Source of the DNA: Aminobacter anthyllidis
GTDB lineage: Bacteria > Pseudomonadota > Alphaproteobacteria > Rhizobiales > Rhizobiaceae
DNA: 64,000 nt
Assembly (NCBI RefSeq): GCF_018555685.1
Contig: NZ_JAFLWW010000001.1
Coordinates: 310,001-374,000 of the forward strand
Reading direction: 5' to 3'
The notes beneath the pieces are model-generated. The model searched no databases. It saw nothing but the letters and a program-made list of their open reading frames with translations, and was not told the DNA's origin. Every line of letters starts with the position of its first letter. Positions within the stretch are counted from its first letter, which is position 1. Shown in pieces: positions 1 through 9,010 of the stretch. The position numbers were made by a program, and so were the translations under genes.

Positions 1-1
1 G

Positions 2-1582
2 CAGAACCCGCGCGCACTGGCCGAACGGCTGGTCGCGGAGCTTGCCAAGGACGTCGACGTGGTCAAGGCCGAGGTTGCCGGCCCAGGCTTCGTCAATCTG
101 AAGCTCAAGGATGGGTTCTGGCACAGGCATCTGGCCGACCTTTTGTCGCGCGGCACCGAATACGGCCGCTCCGGCTTCGGCAACAAGAAGCGCGTCAATG
201 TCGAATACGTCTCGGCCAATCCGACCGGGCCGATGCATGTCGGCCATTGCCGCGGCGCGGTTGTCGGCGATGCACTCGCCAACATCCTGGAATTCGCCGG
301 CTATGATGTATCCAAGGAATATTACATTAACGACGCCGGCGTGCAGATCGACGTGCTCGGCCGCTCGGTGATGCTGCGCTATCGCGAAGCGCTTGGCGAT
401 GAGATCGGCGAGATCCCGGCGGGACTTTATCCCGGCGACTATCTCGTGCCGGTCGGCCAGGCCCTGGCCAAGGAATTCGGCCGCGACCTGCTGCAGAAGC
501 CGGAAGACGAAGCGCTCGCCCTTATCAAGGATCGCACCATCGACGCGATGATGGTGATGATCCGCGAGGATCTGGCGCTGCTCAACGTGCGCCACGAGGT
601 GTTCTTCTCCGAGCGCACGCTGCATGCCGACAACGCCAAGGCGATCCGCTCGGCAATCAGCGACCTGACGCTGAAGGGGCATGTCTACAAGGGCAAGCTG
701 CCGCCGCCCAAGGGCGAGAAGCCTGACGACTGGGAAGACCGCGAGCAGACATTGTTCCGCTCGACCGAGGTCGGCGACGACATGGATCGCGCCCTGGTCA
801 AGTCTGATGGCGCCTTCACCTATTTCGCCGCTGACGTTGCCTATCTCAAGGACAAGGTCGACCGCGGTTTCGAGGAGTTGGTGTTCGTGCTCGGCGCCGA
901 CCATGGCGGTTACGTCAAGCGCATGGAGGCGCTGGCGCGTGCCGTCACCGACGGTGCGGTCAAGCTCGACGTGCTTTTGTGCCAGCTGGTCAAGCTGTTC
1001 CGTGACGGCGAGCCGGTGCGCATGTCCAAGCGGGCAGGGGAATTCATCACCTTGCGCGAGGTCGTCGAGGAAGTCGGTCGCGATGCGATTCGCTTCATGA
1101 TGCTCTATCGCAAGAGCGATGCGCCGCTCGACTTCGATTTCGCCAAGGTCACCGAGCAGTCCAAGGACAATCCGGTGTTCTACGTGCAGTATGCGTCGGC
1201 GCGCTGCCACTCGGTGTTCAGGCAGGCAAAGGAACAGCTCGGCGAAGCAGAGTTCGCGCGCGCCGGCCTGATCGGTGCTGTCGAACGGCTGACGGACGAA
1301 GGCGAGATCGCTCTCGTCAAGAAGCTTGCCGAGTATCCGCGCCTGATCGATTCGGCTGCCCAGTCGATGGAGCCTCACAGGCTGGCTTTCTACCTTTATG
1401 ACCTCGCCAGTAGCTTCCACGGACACTGGAATCGCGGCACCGATAACCCCGACTTACGGTTTGTTAAGGTTAACGATCCAGAATTGACCCATGCCAGACT
1501 CGGGCTGGTGCAGGCTGTTTCGGACGTTTTGACGTCAGGCCTGGCGTTGATCGGAGCGGATGCGCCGACCGAAATGCGCTAG
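2..1582 (+). CDS. argS: Arginyl-tRNA synthetase, 5' end outside window
   Basis: Class I aminoacyl-tRNA synthetase that charges tRNA-Arg in the cytoplasm. The reading frame is open from base 2 and continues upstream, so about 60 N-terminal residues are missing; 526 residues are visible. The HIGH-type motif appears as [10 protein letters not shown] and the KMSKS-type motif as RMSKRAG. A DALR-type anticodon-binding region begins at [13 protein letters not shown] and fills the C-terminal quarter. It is followed after about 100 bases by the SPOR-domain gene, an order common in Rhizobiales. Family assignment is secure; only the true start cannot be seen. Confidence 0.97.
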   Translation, partial: QNPRALAERLVAELAKDVDVVKAEVAGPGFVNLKLKDGFWHRHLADLLSRGTEYGRSGFGNKKRVNVEYVSANPTGPMHVGHCRGAVVGDALANILEFAGYDVSKEYYINDAGVQIDVLGRSVMLRYREALGDEIGEIPAGLYPGDYLVPVGQALAKEFGRDLLQKPEDEALALIKDRTIDAMMVMIREDLALLNVRHEVFFSERTLHADNAKAIRSAISDLTLKGHVYKGKLPPPKGEKPDDWEDREQTLFRSTEVGDDMDRALVKSDGAFTYFAADVAYLKDKVDRGFEELVFVLGADHGGYVKRMEALARAVTDGAVKLDVLLCQLVKLFRDGEPVRMSKRAGEFITLREVVEEVGRDAIRFMMLYRKSDAPLDFDFAKVTEQSKDNPVFYVQYASARCHSVFRQAKEQLGEAEFARAGLIGAVERLTDEGEIALVKKLAEYPRLIDSAAQSMEPHRLAFYLYDLASSFHGHWNRGTDNPDLRFVKVNDPELTHARLGLVQAVSDVLTSGLALIGADAPTEMR

Positions 1583-1687
1583 GTTTCCGGAGCTGAATGT
1601 CACCTTTTGCCCACATTGCGCTGGTAAGGGCCAACCTTACGCGACGTTCATTGCGTCCGAAAAAAGTGCGAGAGTTCGGGAAAAAGA

Positions 1688-4600
1688 ATGGCAGACAGAA
1701 CCCAGCTGAAGATCGCAGACAAAAATGATTTCGCCGACGAAGATCCCTTCGCCGAATTGACGAGGATCATGGGCTTCGATCCGCGCCAGCCAGTGGTGCG
1801 CCAGGACGTTGGCGCGCCCGCTGATCGCGTTGAGCCGACTGTTGACGACGACTTCGGCATTGATCTGGAAAAGGAACTTCTTGGCGAACTGGCCAGCGAC
1901 GATCTCGTCGCGGAGCCCCGGTACGAAGCGCCGGCAGCCTATGCCCAGGCAAATGAACCGGCCGCCTATGCGCCCGTCGAAGCACCTGTTGCTTATGCGC
2001 CGGCTGAACAGCACGCCCGTGAACCGGAATTCACTTCCGATGCGTCGTTCGACGATGCCGTTGCCGCGAGCTTCGAGGACTTTTCGCTCGAGGATGAACT
2101 GCTTCGTCCCGAGGAGCCTGCCTATGCGGCGGCGCCTGCCTACGAGCCCACGCCTGAAGTCAATTTTGCCCCGGAGCCTGTCTTCGCGCCCGAAGCCGAC
2201 TTCGATGATGCGGTCGCTGCATCCTTCGAGCAGGACTTTTCGATGGAAGACGAATTGCTGGCGGCCGAAGAGCCTGCCGAGCAGATTGCGGCGCCGGTCT
2301 CCTACGCCGCTTCGACCGAGGTCGATCTCGATGCCGAGTTCGACGTCGCCCTTGCCGATGTCGACATGGATTTCGCGGCAGTCGACGATGATAGCTATGC
2401 AGCCGAGGCCGACGATCAGCTGACGCTGGGCGAGTACCAGCCGGCCGAGCCGGAAGTCGCCTTCTCGCATGCCGATCTGGTTGAGGAGCCGCAAGCGGTT
2501 GCCGCACCTGTCGCGCAGGCTGAGGAATATGACGAGTTCGAGCGCCGCCTGCAGGACGCGCTGCGCGACGAAGAGCCGGCATATGAACCTGCCGCCTATG
2601 AACCTGCCGTTGCTTATGAAACGCCGGCCTTTGAGCCGGTGATCGAAGCCCCGATCGTCGAGCCAGAGGTCGCCCAGCTTGCGACTCCGGCAGCTCCGGT
2701 TGAAGACACCAGCCTCGAAGACGAGCTGAACGCGCTGCTTGGCAATATGAGCAGCCAGGCCAAGGCACTGTCCGATCCGGCGCCGCTTCGTGTCGTTGAG
2801 CCGGTCGCGGCCGAGACCGAGCCGGCATTTGCAAGCTCGCTGTGGGCGCCCGAGCAGCCCGCCGAGGAGCCGGCGCAGGCGTATGAAGATACCGACTATG
2901 CGACGTCCTTCAATGCTGAGGTCGAGGAGTTCGTGGCTGCCGAGGATGCGATCCCGGTCCAGGCGGACGCCGGCTATTCCGAGCCGAGCTACGATCATCA
3001 GGCCGACATCGATGTCAGCTTCGATGACGATGCCTTCGACATGGCGCTTGAGCGCAGTGCCGTGGCCGAGGTGGCCGAAGTCGCAGCGCCGGCAGTTGCC
3101 GTCGCTGCAGCCGCTGCTGCCGCAGCGCCGATACGTCCGCTTGCTGCCTCGCGTTACGAGCAGGCTCGCAACTGGGGTCTGGGCACGCCGGTAGCACCCC
3201 GCGCAGCCGCACCAGCCGTTGCAGCGCAGCCGAGCTACCAGCCGGAAGCTATCCAGAAGCCCGATGCCTATGTGCCGGTTGCGCCGACCTATGTGCCGCA
3301 AACCGAGCCCGAGGCCTATGTGCCCGAGGCCTACGCGCAGCAGGCCGAGCCCGAAGCATATGAGCAGGCAGAACCTGCCGTCGACGATCTGGAAGCCGAG
3401 CTGTTCGCGGCCGTTTCGTCCTTCGATGATGCGCCCGATATCGAGACTGTCGATGTGCCTGAGAAGGCCGTCGCTCTTGCCGACGACCTCGATATTCCCG
3501 AACTGTCGTTCGAGGACGACGCGCCGCCGGCTCCGGCCTATGACGATCTCGACGGTGAATTCTCGAACCTGATGAACGAGATGAACGCGCCTGACGCAAG
3601 CAACAAGGCGGCATCGTCGAACTATGCGTCGAACCCCTACGCCGCCGGCTTCGATCGCAAGACCTTGCGCGATGGCGATGCATCTCAGCCCATCGAACTG
3701 GCAGGCGCTGCCGCAGCGGGTGCCGCGGCCATGTATGCCGGCCGCCAGCAGCAGGATGACCTGAGTGGCTTCGATCTCGGCGGCATGCAGCACGGCCAGG
3801 CAAATGCGCCGCGCCAGCAGGCCCAGGCCGACGAGTTCGATTACGATCCTGACTTCGACGAGGCGATGGAAGCGCTTCCGGGTTCGGCTGCGGCCCGTCC
3901 GGCGCGTCGCGGCATGATGATTGCGGCGATCGTCGGTGCGGTTGCCGTCGTTGGTGGCATCGGTGCCTTCGCGCTGTCATTTGGTGGCGGTGAGGGTGCC
4001 GGCGCACCTGTCATCGTCAAGGCCGACGAAAGCCCGATCAAGATCAAGCCGGAAAACCCGGGCGGCGCCACGGTGCCGAACCAGGACAGCAAGGTCTATG
4101 ACCGTGTCGCCGGTGGCGCAAACAACGGTGCCCCCGCTCAGGACAAGCTTGTCACCAACGCCGAAGAGCCGGTCGACCTCGCGGCACAGGATGCCGAGGC
4201 GAACATGCCTGAAAACCTGCCGCTCAACGGAGATGACATCGCCGCTGAACCGACTGCGAAGTCCGAAGAACGCGTCGCCCAGACGCCGCAGGCTGATCAG
4301 CCGGATGCCAGCACCGAGACGGCTGCCGTTGCCCCACGCAAGGTCCGTACCATGGTGGTGAGGCCTGATGGCACGCTGGTACCGCGCGAAGAGCCGGCGC
4401 CGGCCGCGGTTGCCGCAGCCGAGCCAACCGATCCGGCACCGCAGCGTGTTGCCGAGCCGGCAAGCGAAGCCACCGGTACCGTACAGGCCCAGCCTGCGCT
4501 GGCGCCTGTCGCCAAGCCTGCCCAGTCGGCCAACACCCCGTCCACGGCCCCGATTGCGCCGCAGCGCCCGTCCGAGCAGCCGGTCGATGTCGTTGGCGAG

Positions 4601-4903
4601 GTCAAGCCTGACCAGGTCGCGGCCGTCGCGCCGTCGGCACCGACAACGGCCGCCGCTTCCGGTGCCTGGGCAATGCAGATTGCCTCGCAGCCGAGCGAAG
4701 CCGCCGCAAAGTCGACTTATGCCGATCTCGCCCGCCGTTATGGCAGCGTGCTCAATGGCCGCGAGGTCAGCATCGTCAAGGCGGACATCGCCGGCAAGGG
4801 TACGTTCTGGCGCGTTCGCGTGCCCGCTGGCACCCGCAACGATGCTGTCAGCCTGTGCGAAAGCTACAAGGCCGCCGGTGGTAACTGCTTCGTCTCGAAG
4901 TAA
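1688..4903 (+). CDS. SPOR-domain membrane protein with long acidic cytoplasmic region
   Basis: A 1071-residue protein. Residues 1-740 are very acidic and rich in Ala, Pro, Glu and Tyr. They contain repeated short motifs, for example DDAVAASFEDFSLEDELL and its near copy DDAVAASFEQDFSMEDELL. One membrane segment lies near 742-764 (MMIAAIVGAVAVVGGIGAFA). A Pro/Ala linker follows, then a C-terminal SPOR domain (about 993-1071, from GAWAMQIASQ). SPOR domains bind denuded septal peptidoglycan, so a periplasmic division-site role is inferred, with the acidic part in the cytoplasm. SPOR genes between argS and nagZ/scpA are common in this order. The size is large for the family because of the repeats. 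A hairpin terminator follows. Confidence 0.88.
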   Translation: MADRTQLKIADKNDFADEDPFAELTRIMGFDPRQPVVRQDVGAPADRVEPTVDDDFGIDLEKELLGELASDDLVAEPRYEAPAAYAQANEPAAYAPVEAPVAYAPAEQHAREPEFTSDASFDDAVAASFEDFSLEDELLRPEEPAYAAAPAYEPTPEVNFAPEPVFAPEADFDDAVAASFEQDFSMEDELLAAEEPAEQIAAPVSYAASTEVDLDAEFDVALADVDMDFAAVDDDSYAAEADDQLTLGEYQPAEPEVAFSHADLVEEPQAVAAPVAQAEEYDEFERRLQDALRDEEPAYEPAAYEPAVAYETPAFEPVIEAPIVEPEVAQLATPAAPVEDTSLEDELNALLGNMSSQAKALSDPAPLRVVEPVAAETEPAFASSLWAPEQPAEEPAQAYEDTDYATSFNAEVEEFVAAEDAIPVQADAGYSEPSYDHQADIDVSFDDDAFDMALERSAVAEVAEVAAPAVAVAAAAAAAAPIRPLAASRYEQARNWGLGTPVAPRAAAPAVAAQPSYQPEAIQKPDAYVPVAPTYVPQTEPEAYVPEAYAQQAEPEAYEQAEPAVDDLEAELFAAVSSFDDAPDIETVDVPEKAVALADDLDIPELSFEDDAPPAPAYDDLDGEFSNLMNEMNAPDASNKAASSNYASNPYAAGFDRKTLRDGDASQPIELAGAAAAGAAAMYAGRQQQDDLSGFDLGGMQHGQANAPRQQAQADEFDYDPDFDEAMEALPGSAAARPARRGMMIAAIVGAVAVVGGIGAFALSFGGGEGAGAPVIVKADESPIKIKPENPGGATVPNQDSKVYDRVAGGANNGAPAQDKLVTNAEEPVDLAAQDAEANMPENLPLNGDDIAAEPTAKSEERVAQTPQADQPDASTETAAVAPRKVRTMVVRPDGTLVPREEPAPAAVAAAEPTDPAPQRVAEPASEATGTVQAQPALAPVAKPAQSANTPSTAPIAPQRPSEQPVDVVGEVKPDQVAAVAPSAPTTAAASGAWAMQIASQPSEAAAKSTYADLARRYGSVLNGREVSIVKADIAGKGTFWRVRVPAGTRNDAVSLCESYKAAGGNCFVSK

Positions 4904-4923
4904 GCCATCTCCAACCAGATCGG

Positions 4924-4953
4924 AAAACGGCGCAGCCTGGCTGCGCCGTTTTT
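4924..4953 (+). terminator. Rho-independent terminator after SPOR gene
   Basis: A 12-bp perfect stem (AAAACGGCGCAG paired with CTGCGCCGTTTT) with a short CCTGG loop runs directly into TTTTT, 21 bases after the SPOR stop codon. It separates that gene from the nagZ remnant and scpA. Confidence 0.9.
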
Positions 4954-5015
4954 CGTTTTCAGGCCCCGACAACGGCACGATTCTATCGCTGGTCAAAAGG
5001 CGCTAAGCTGCCGGC

Positions 5016-5201
5016 ATGACCGAATCACCGCCTGACACGTTGGGGAAGCGGCTTTCTGGGGATTACCGGGCAAAGACCGCGGCAATCCTTGCGGCGGGTG
5101 CCGATCTTGTCCTTCACTGCAAAGTCGCCGGCAAGTTGCATGCACGCCCTGAAACCGTGGCGCTGGCGGAATTCGGACATTATTTCGAGGCAGTTGCATA
5201 G
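5016..5201 (+). pseudogene. nagZ: Remnant of beta-N-acetylhexosaminidase NagZ
   Basis: A 61-codon frame whose middle reads LSGDYRAKTAAILAAGADL followed by VLHC. This resembles the C-terminal part of NagZ (the LSGD..AKTAAI.AAGCD.VLHCNG segment). A short N-terminal start MTESP is joined almost directly to this segment. In many Rhizobiales nagZ (about 340 residues) lies exactly here, between the SPOR gene and scpA. The simplest reading is a nagZ that lost its TIM-barrel core, including the catalytic region, by internal deletion. It is not expected to be an active enzyme. The alternative is a small unrelated gene. The match is from memory of the family, not a search. Confidence 0.55.
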
Positions 5202-5224
5202 CCTCCCAAGGAGAAGGCACGGAT

Positions 5225-6067
5225 TTGGCGGAAGCATTGGAAAGCAAGGCGCAAAAGCCAGCACCGATGGACCGTCTGTGGGCGGAGAACGCCGACGACC
5301 GTATGACGGACGACCCTTCGCTGGTTGTCGATGTCGCCGGTTTCGAAGGCCCGCTCGATCTTCTGCTGCATCTGGCGCGCAGCCAGCGGGTCGACCTGTC
5401 CCGCATTTCGATCCTGGCGCTCGTCGAGCAATATCTTGTCTTCGTTTCGCAGGCGCGTGCGCTGAGGCTTGAGCTTGCCGCCGATTATCTGGTCATGGCG
5501 GCGTGGCTCGCCTTCCTCAAGTCGAAGCTCCTGATCCCCAAACTGCCGGGCGACGAGGGCGAGAGCGGTGAGGAACTGGCCGCCGTGCTCCAGTTCCGGC
5601 TGAAGCGGCTTGAAGCGATGCGCGATGCCGCCTCGCGGCTGGTCAACCGCAACCGGCTCGGCCGGGATGTTTTCCAGCGCGGCGCGCCGGAACTCGTCAT
5701 CATCGACAAGCGAAACGAGTATTCGGCCTCGCTGTTTGACCTTTTGAGCGCCTATGCCGGCCAGCGGCAGCGCCAGGCCATCACCAATGTGCAGATATCC
5801 AAGCGCAGTGTGTGGTCGCTCAAGCAGGCGCGCGACATCCTGACCCGCATGGTTGGCGAGCTGAAGGACTGGACCGCGCTCGATCATTTCCTTCTCCGTT
5901 ACATGGCCGGCCCGGAGGAGCGCGCAACCGCCATCGCCAGCTCCTTTGCCGCGAGCCTGGAAATGGTCCGCGACGGAAGTGTCGAAATCCGCCAACACGA
6001 GCCGTTTGCACCGATCTACCTGCGGCAACGCCAGCCCGGGGCCTTGCAGACCGAAGGTGTGTCATGA
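5225..6067 (+). CDS. scpA: Segregation and condensation protein A (kleisin)
   Basis: Kleisin subunit that bridges SMC heads and binds ScpB in the chromosome-condensing SMC-ScpAB complex. The family hallmark begins near residue 37 with VDVAGFEGPLDLLLHLARSQ. The TTG at 5225 is chosen because AAGGAG lies 11 bases upstream; the first ATG, at 5267, would also keep the whole domain. The 3' end overlaps scpB by four bases (ATGA), so the two are translationally coupled. Confidence 0.93.
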   Translation: MAEALESKAQKPAPMDRLWAENADDRMTDDPSLVVDVAGFEGPLDLLLHLARSQRVDLSRISILALVEQYLVFVSQARALRLELAADYLVMAAWLAFLKSKLLIPKLPGDEGESGEELAAVLQFRLKRLEAMRDAASRLVNRNRLGRDVFQRGAPELVIIDKRNEYSASLFDLLSAYAGQRQRQAITNVQISKRSVWSLKQARDILTRMVGELKDWTALDHFLLRYMAGPEERATAIASSFAASLEMVRDGSVEIRQHEPFAPIYLRQRQPGALQTEGVS

Positions 6068-6798
6068 CCGAAGGATCAAACGTCGTTCCGTTCTCTCTCG
6101 ATGATGAGGATGGCGAAACCGTCGAGCGCAACCCGGCGGCCCGGCTGCATCTGGCCGAGGCCGTGCGCATGGCCGAGGCCATCGTCTTCGCCAGTGCCGA
6201 GCCGGTAAGCGAGCGCCAACTCGTCGCGCGCCTGCCAGAAGGCGTCGATGTTCCGGCTGCCATGGCCGAGCTGCAGCGCATCTACGAGCGTCGTGGCGTC
6301 AATCTCGTCAAGGTTGCGGATTCATGGGCCTTCCGCACGGCCGGCGACCTGGCCTTCCTGATGAGCCGCGACACAATCCAGCAAAAGAAGCTGTCGCGCG
6401 CCGCCCTCGAAGTGCTGTCGGTGATCGCCTACCACCAGCCGGTGACCCGCGCCGAAATCGAAGACATCCGCGGCGTCGAAACCTCGAAGGGCACGCTCGA
6501 CACGCTGATGGAAACCGAATGGGTGCGCATGCGCGGCCGCCGAAAGACGCCCGGCCGGCCCGTCACCTACGGCACCACCGACAAGTTCCTCGACCATTTC
6601 GGCCTGGAGGAGATTCGCGACCTGCCCGGCATGGAAGAGCTCAAGGGGGCAGGCCTGCTGTCGTCGCGCATGCCGCCCGGCTTCTCCGTGCCGCTGCCGC
6701 CGTCCGATCCGGACCTGCTCACCGATGATGAGGATCCGCTGACGGACATCGACCTGGAAGAGCTTGGCCTGTTGACACCCCGCGTCACAGATGATTGA
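6064..6798 (+). CDS. scpB: Segregation and condensation protein B
   Basis: A 244-residue winged-helix partner of ScpA. Typical segments are seen: AEAIVFASAEPVSERQL near the start and ALEVLSVIAYHQPVTRAEIE with RRKTPGRPVTYGTT in the second winged helix. The start ATG at 6064 overlaps the scpA stop as ATGA. The acidic C-terminal tail is usual in alphaproteobacteria. Confidence 0.94.
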   Translation: MTEGSNVVPFSLDDEDGETVERNPAARLHLAEAVRMAEAIVFASAEPVSERQLVARLPEGVDVPAAMAELQRIYERRGVNLVKVADSWAFRTAGDLAFLMSRDTIQQKKLSRAALEVLSVIAYHQPVTRAEIEDIRGVETSKGTLDTLMETEWVRMRGRRKTPGRPVTYGTTDKFLDHFGLEEIRDLPGMEELKGAGLLSSRMPPGFSVPLPPSDPDLLTDDEDPLTDIDLEELGLLTPRVTDD

Positions 6799-6837
6799 CC
6801 GGCGCCGGTGTGGAACCGGCCCCCGGAGGTCCATTCT

Positions 6838-7941
6838 GTGACGACCGATCAAGCCCAGACGGCATCCCGTGTAACGGCGGGCGTGACCTTTGCCGCGCGC
6901 CTAGCCTTTGAGAACATCCGCCATTGCTTCGCCTCCGGCGCGGAGACCTTGCGTGATGTCAGCCTTACCGCCGAACCGGGCGAAGTCTTGTGCCTGCTTG
7001 GGCCCTCCGGTTCGGGCAAGACGACGCTGCTCAGGATCGCCGCCGGCATCGAAGCGCAAAAGTCGGGCAGGGTGCTGCTCAATGGCAAGGAAATCGCTGG
7101 CCCCCAGGTGTTCCTGCCACCCGAACAGCGTTCGATCGGCCTGGTGTTCCAGGATTTCGCGCTGTTTCCGCACCTGACGATCCTCGACAATGTGCGTTTT
7201 GGCCTGACCGCGCTGTCGCGCGAGGAGGGCAAGCGCGAGGCGCTGATCGCGCTCGCCCGCGTCGGCCTCGAGCATTACGCCGACAACTATCCGCACGCCC
7301 TGTCCGGTGGCGAGCAGCAGCGCGTGGCATTGGCACGGGCGCTGGCGCCACGACCGGCGGTTCTGTTGATGGACGAGCCGTTTTCGGGCCTTGATTCGCG
7401 GCTCAAGGATTCGGTGCGCGCCGAAACGCTGGCGATCCTACGCGAAAGCCGGGCGACCGCCATCGTCGTCACCCATGATGCCGAAGAAGCCATGCGCATG
7501 GGCGATCGCATCGCGCTGCTGAAGGATGGCAGGCTGGTGCAGACGGGCAGGGCGGACGACCTGTATCTTCGCCCGGCAAATCTGTTCGTCGCCGGCTTCT
7601 TTTCGGAGCTCAACGTCTTTTCCGCCAAGGTCATCGATGGTTATGCCAACACCCCGGTGGGCGAGGTGGAAACCGAAATCGCCGACGGCGCTGAGGTACA
7701 GGTGGCGGTGCGCCTGACCGGCATCGATGTCAGCGAGGATACCGGCGAAACCCAGGCCCGCATCATCTCCAGGCGCTATCTCGGGGTCGTCGAATTGCTC
7801 GAGCTTGCCGTACAGGGCGCCGAGACACCGGTGAGGGCGCGCATACGCTGCGGCGCTTTGTCCGCAAAAGCACGTGATATATGGCTGTCGCTTCGGAAAG
7901 CGGATGTTCTAGTGTTTGAATCCGGAAGCGAAAGAGCCTAG
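6838..7941 (+). CDS. Orphan ABC-transporter ATPase of the PotA/FbpC type
   Basis: A 367-residue nucleotide-binding subunit. Walker A is GPSGSGKTT, the Q-loop is [12 protein letters not shown], the signature is [16 protein letters not shown], Walker B is [10 protein letters not shown] and the H-loop is VVTHDAEE. Residues from about 260 form a TOBE-like regulatory extension. The GTG at 6838 is preferred because GGAGG lies about ten bases upstream. No permease or binding protein is adjacent, so the substrate (iron, polyamine, sulfate or other) cannot be stated. It lies between scpB and tatA and may be an inserted passenger. Confidence 0.85.
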   Translation: MTTDQAQTASRVTAGVTFAARLAFENIRHCFASGAETLRDVSLTAEPGEVLCLLGPSGSGKTTLLRIAAGIEAQKSGRVLLNGKEIAGPQVFLPPEQRSIGLVFQDFALFPHLTILDNVRFGLTALSREEGKREALIALARVGLEHYADNYPHALSGGEQQRVALARALAPRPAVLLMDEPFSGLDSRLKDSVRAETLAILRESRATAIVVTHDAEEAMRMGDRIALLKDGRLVQTGRADDLYLRPANLFVAGFFSELNVFSAKVIDGYANTPVGEVETEIADGAEVQVAVRLTGIDVSEDTGETQARIISRRYLGVVELLELAVQGAETPVRARIRCGALSAKARDIWLSLRKADVLVFESGSERA

Positions 7942-7976
7942 ATCAATCGCAGGGAAACCGTTCAAGAGAGAGTTCA

Positions 7977-8195
7977 ATGGGTTCGTTTTCAATCTGGCAC
8001 TGGCTGATCGTCCTGGTCGTCGTGCTGCTGCTGTTCGGTCGTGGCAAGATCCCGGAGTTGATGGGCGACATGGCCAAGGGCATCAAGAGCTTCAAGAAGG
8101 GTATGTCGGAAGACGAAGCTGACGACTCCAAGACAGTCGAGCATCGCAACGACGAGACCGTCAATTCGACCAAGGAAAAGGCCAGCAAGAGCTGA
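7977..8195 (+). CDS. tatA: Twin-arginine translocase subunit TatA
   Basis: A 72-residue protein: an N-terminal membrane helix ([20 protein letters not shown]) with the conserved FGRGKIPEL hinge, an amphipathic helix ([14 protein letters not shown]) and an acidic tail. It forms the polymeric pore of the Tat pathway that exports folded proteins. It starts a tatABC cluster but is separated from tatB by 137 bases carrying two hairpins. Confidence 0.95.
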   Translation: MGSFSIWHWLIVLVVVLLLFGRGKIPELMGDMAKGIKSFKKGMSEDEADDSKTVEHRNDETVNSTKEKASKS

Positions 8196-8218
8196 GACCT
8201 CACGCTTGATACGGCGCC

Positions 8219-8300
8219 GCGCGTCCATCCGGACGCGCAACGGACGCTGCAAGCTTCTTGAATCTGTGCGTGTTCCTTTGCAAAAATCGGCAACGATTTT
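8219..8300 (+). other. Two hairpins between tatA and tatB
   Basis: Hairpin one has an 8-bp stem, GCGCGTCC / GGACGCGC, with loop ATCC (8219-8238). Hairpin two has a 7-bp stem, AAAATCG / CGATTTT, with a GNRA-type GCAA loop (8283-8300). They may stabilise the tatA message or attenuate read-through, which would suit the excess of TatA over TatB/TatC. That role is inferred. Confidence 0.5.
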
Positions 8301-8332
8301 CGGCAGGCATGCACTAGCCGGATCGCACCGAC

Positions 8333-9010
8333 ATGTTTGAAATCGGCTGGACCGAAATGCTGGTGATCGCGGTCGTCATGATCGTGGTCGTTGGCCCGAA
8401 GGATTTGCCCAAGATGCTCCGCACCATAGGGCGGATGACGACCAAGGCACGTTCGATGGCGGGCGATTTTCAGCGCCAGTTCAACGAGGCGCTGAAAGAA
8501 GCCGAGCTCGACGACGTCAAGAAATCGGTCGACGAGCTTCGCAGCCTCAATCCGGCCAATGAGATCAGGAAGCAACTCAACCCGTTTGAGAAAGCCGCCG
8601 CCGACGTGCGCGCCGGCCTCGATACGGCGATGAAGCCGAAGTCCGCGACGACGCCAGCCGAGCCCGCGTCCGACGTGACGCATCCGGCTGAACCGCTGAA
8701 GAATGGCGCAACCGTCATGCCGGGTGTTTCAGGACCTGAGACCATGCCTGCAGCACCGGTGTTCCCGGCCGCCGAGGTCAAGGCCACGCCGGTGCCGGCT
8801 GCTGCCAAGGTGGACAAGCCGAAGGCGACCACAAAGCCCAAGGCAACGCCAGAAGCCAAGCCTGCCGCCAAGGCAAGCGTGGCGCCAGCCAAAGCCAAGG
8901 CAAGTGTTGCGCCTGCCAAGGCAGCCGTAGCGAAGACTGTGCCAGCCAAGGCTGCTGCACCCAAGAAGACTGTCGCCGCGAAGGCGACCAAAGCAGGAAA
9001 AGCCTCGTGA
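8333..9010 (+). CDS. tatB: Twin-arginine translocase subunit TatB
   Basis: A 225-residue protein with the TatB start MFEIGWTEMLVIAVVMIVVV then GPKDLPKMLR. A long amphipathic helix follows and, from about residue 100, an Ala/Lys/Pro-rich tail with repeated APAKAKASV-type units. TatB with TatC forms the substrate receptor. The start codon of tatC overlaps its stop as GTGA. Confidence 0.93.
   Translation: MFEIGWTEMLVIAVVMIVVVGPKDLPKMLRTIGRMTTKARSMAGDFQRQFNEALKEAELDDVKKSVDELRSLNPANEIRKQLNPFEKAAADVRAGLDTAMKPKSATTPAEPASDVTHPAEPLKNGATVMPGVSGPETMPAAPVFPAAEVKATPVPAAAKVDKPKATTKPKATPEAKPAAKASVAPAKAKASVAPAKAAVAKTVPAKAAAPKKTVAAKATKAGKAS

Noticed and set aside
1637-3793. Long open frame on the minus strand (718 codons) opposite the SPOR gene
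   Set aside because: It is antisense to a gene of strongly biased codon use; its Arg/Gly/Leu-rich composition and lack of any motif mark it as a shadow.
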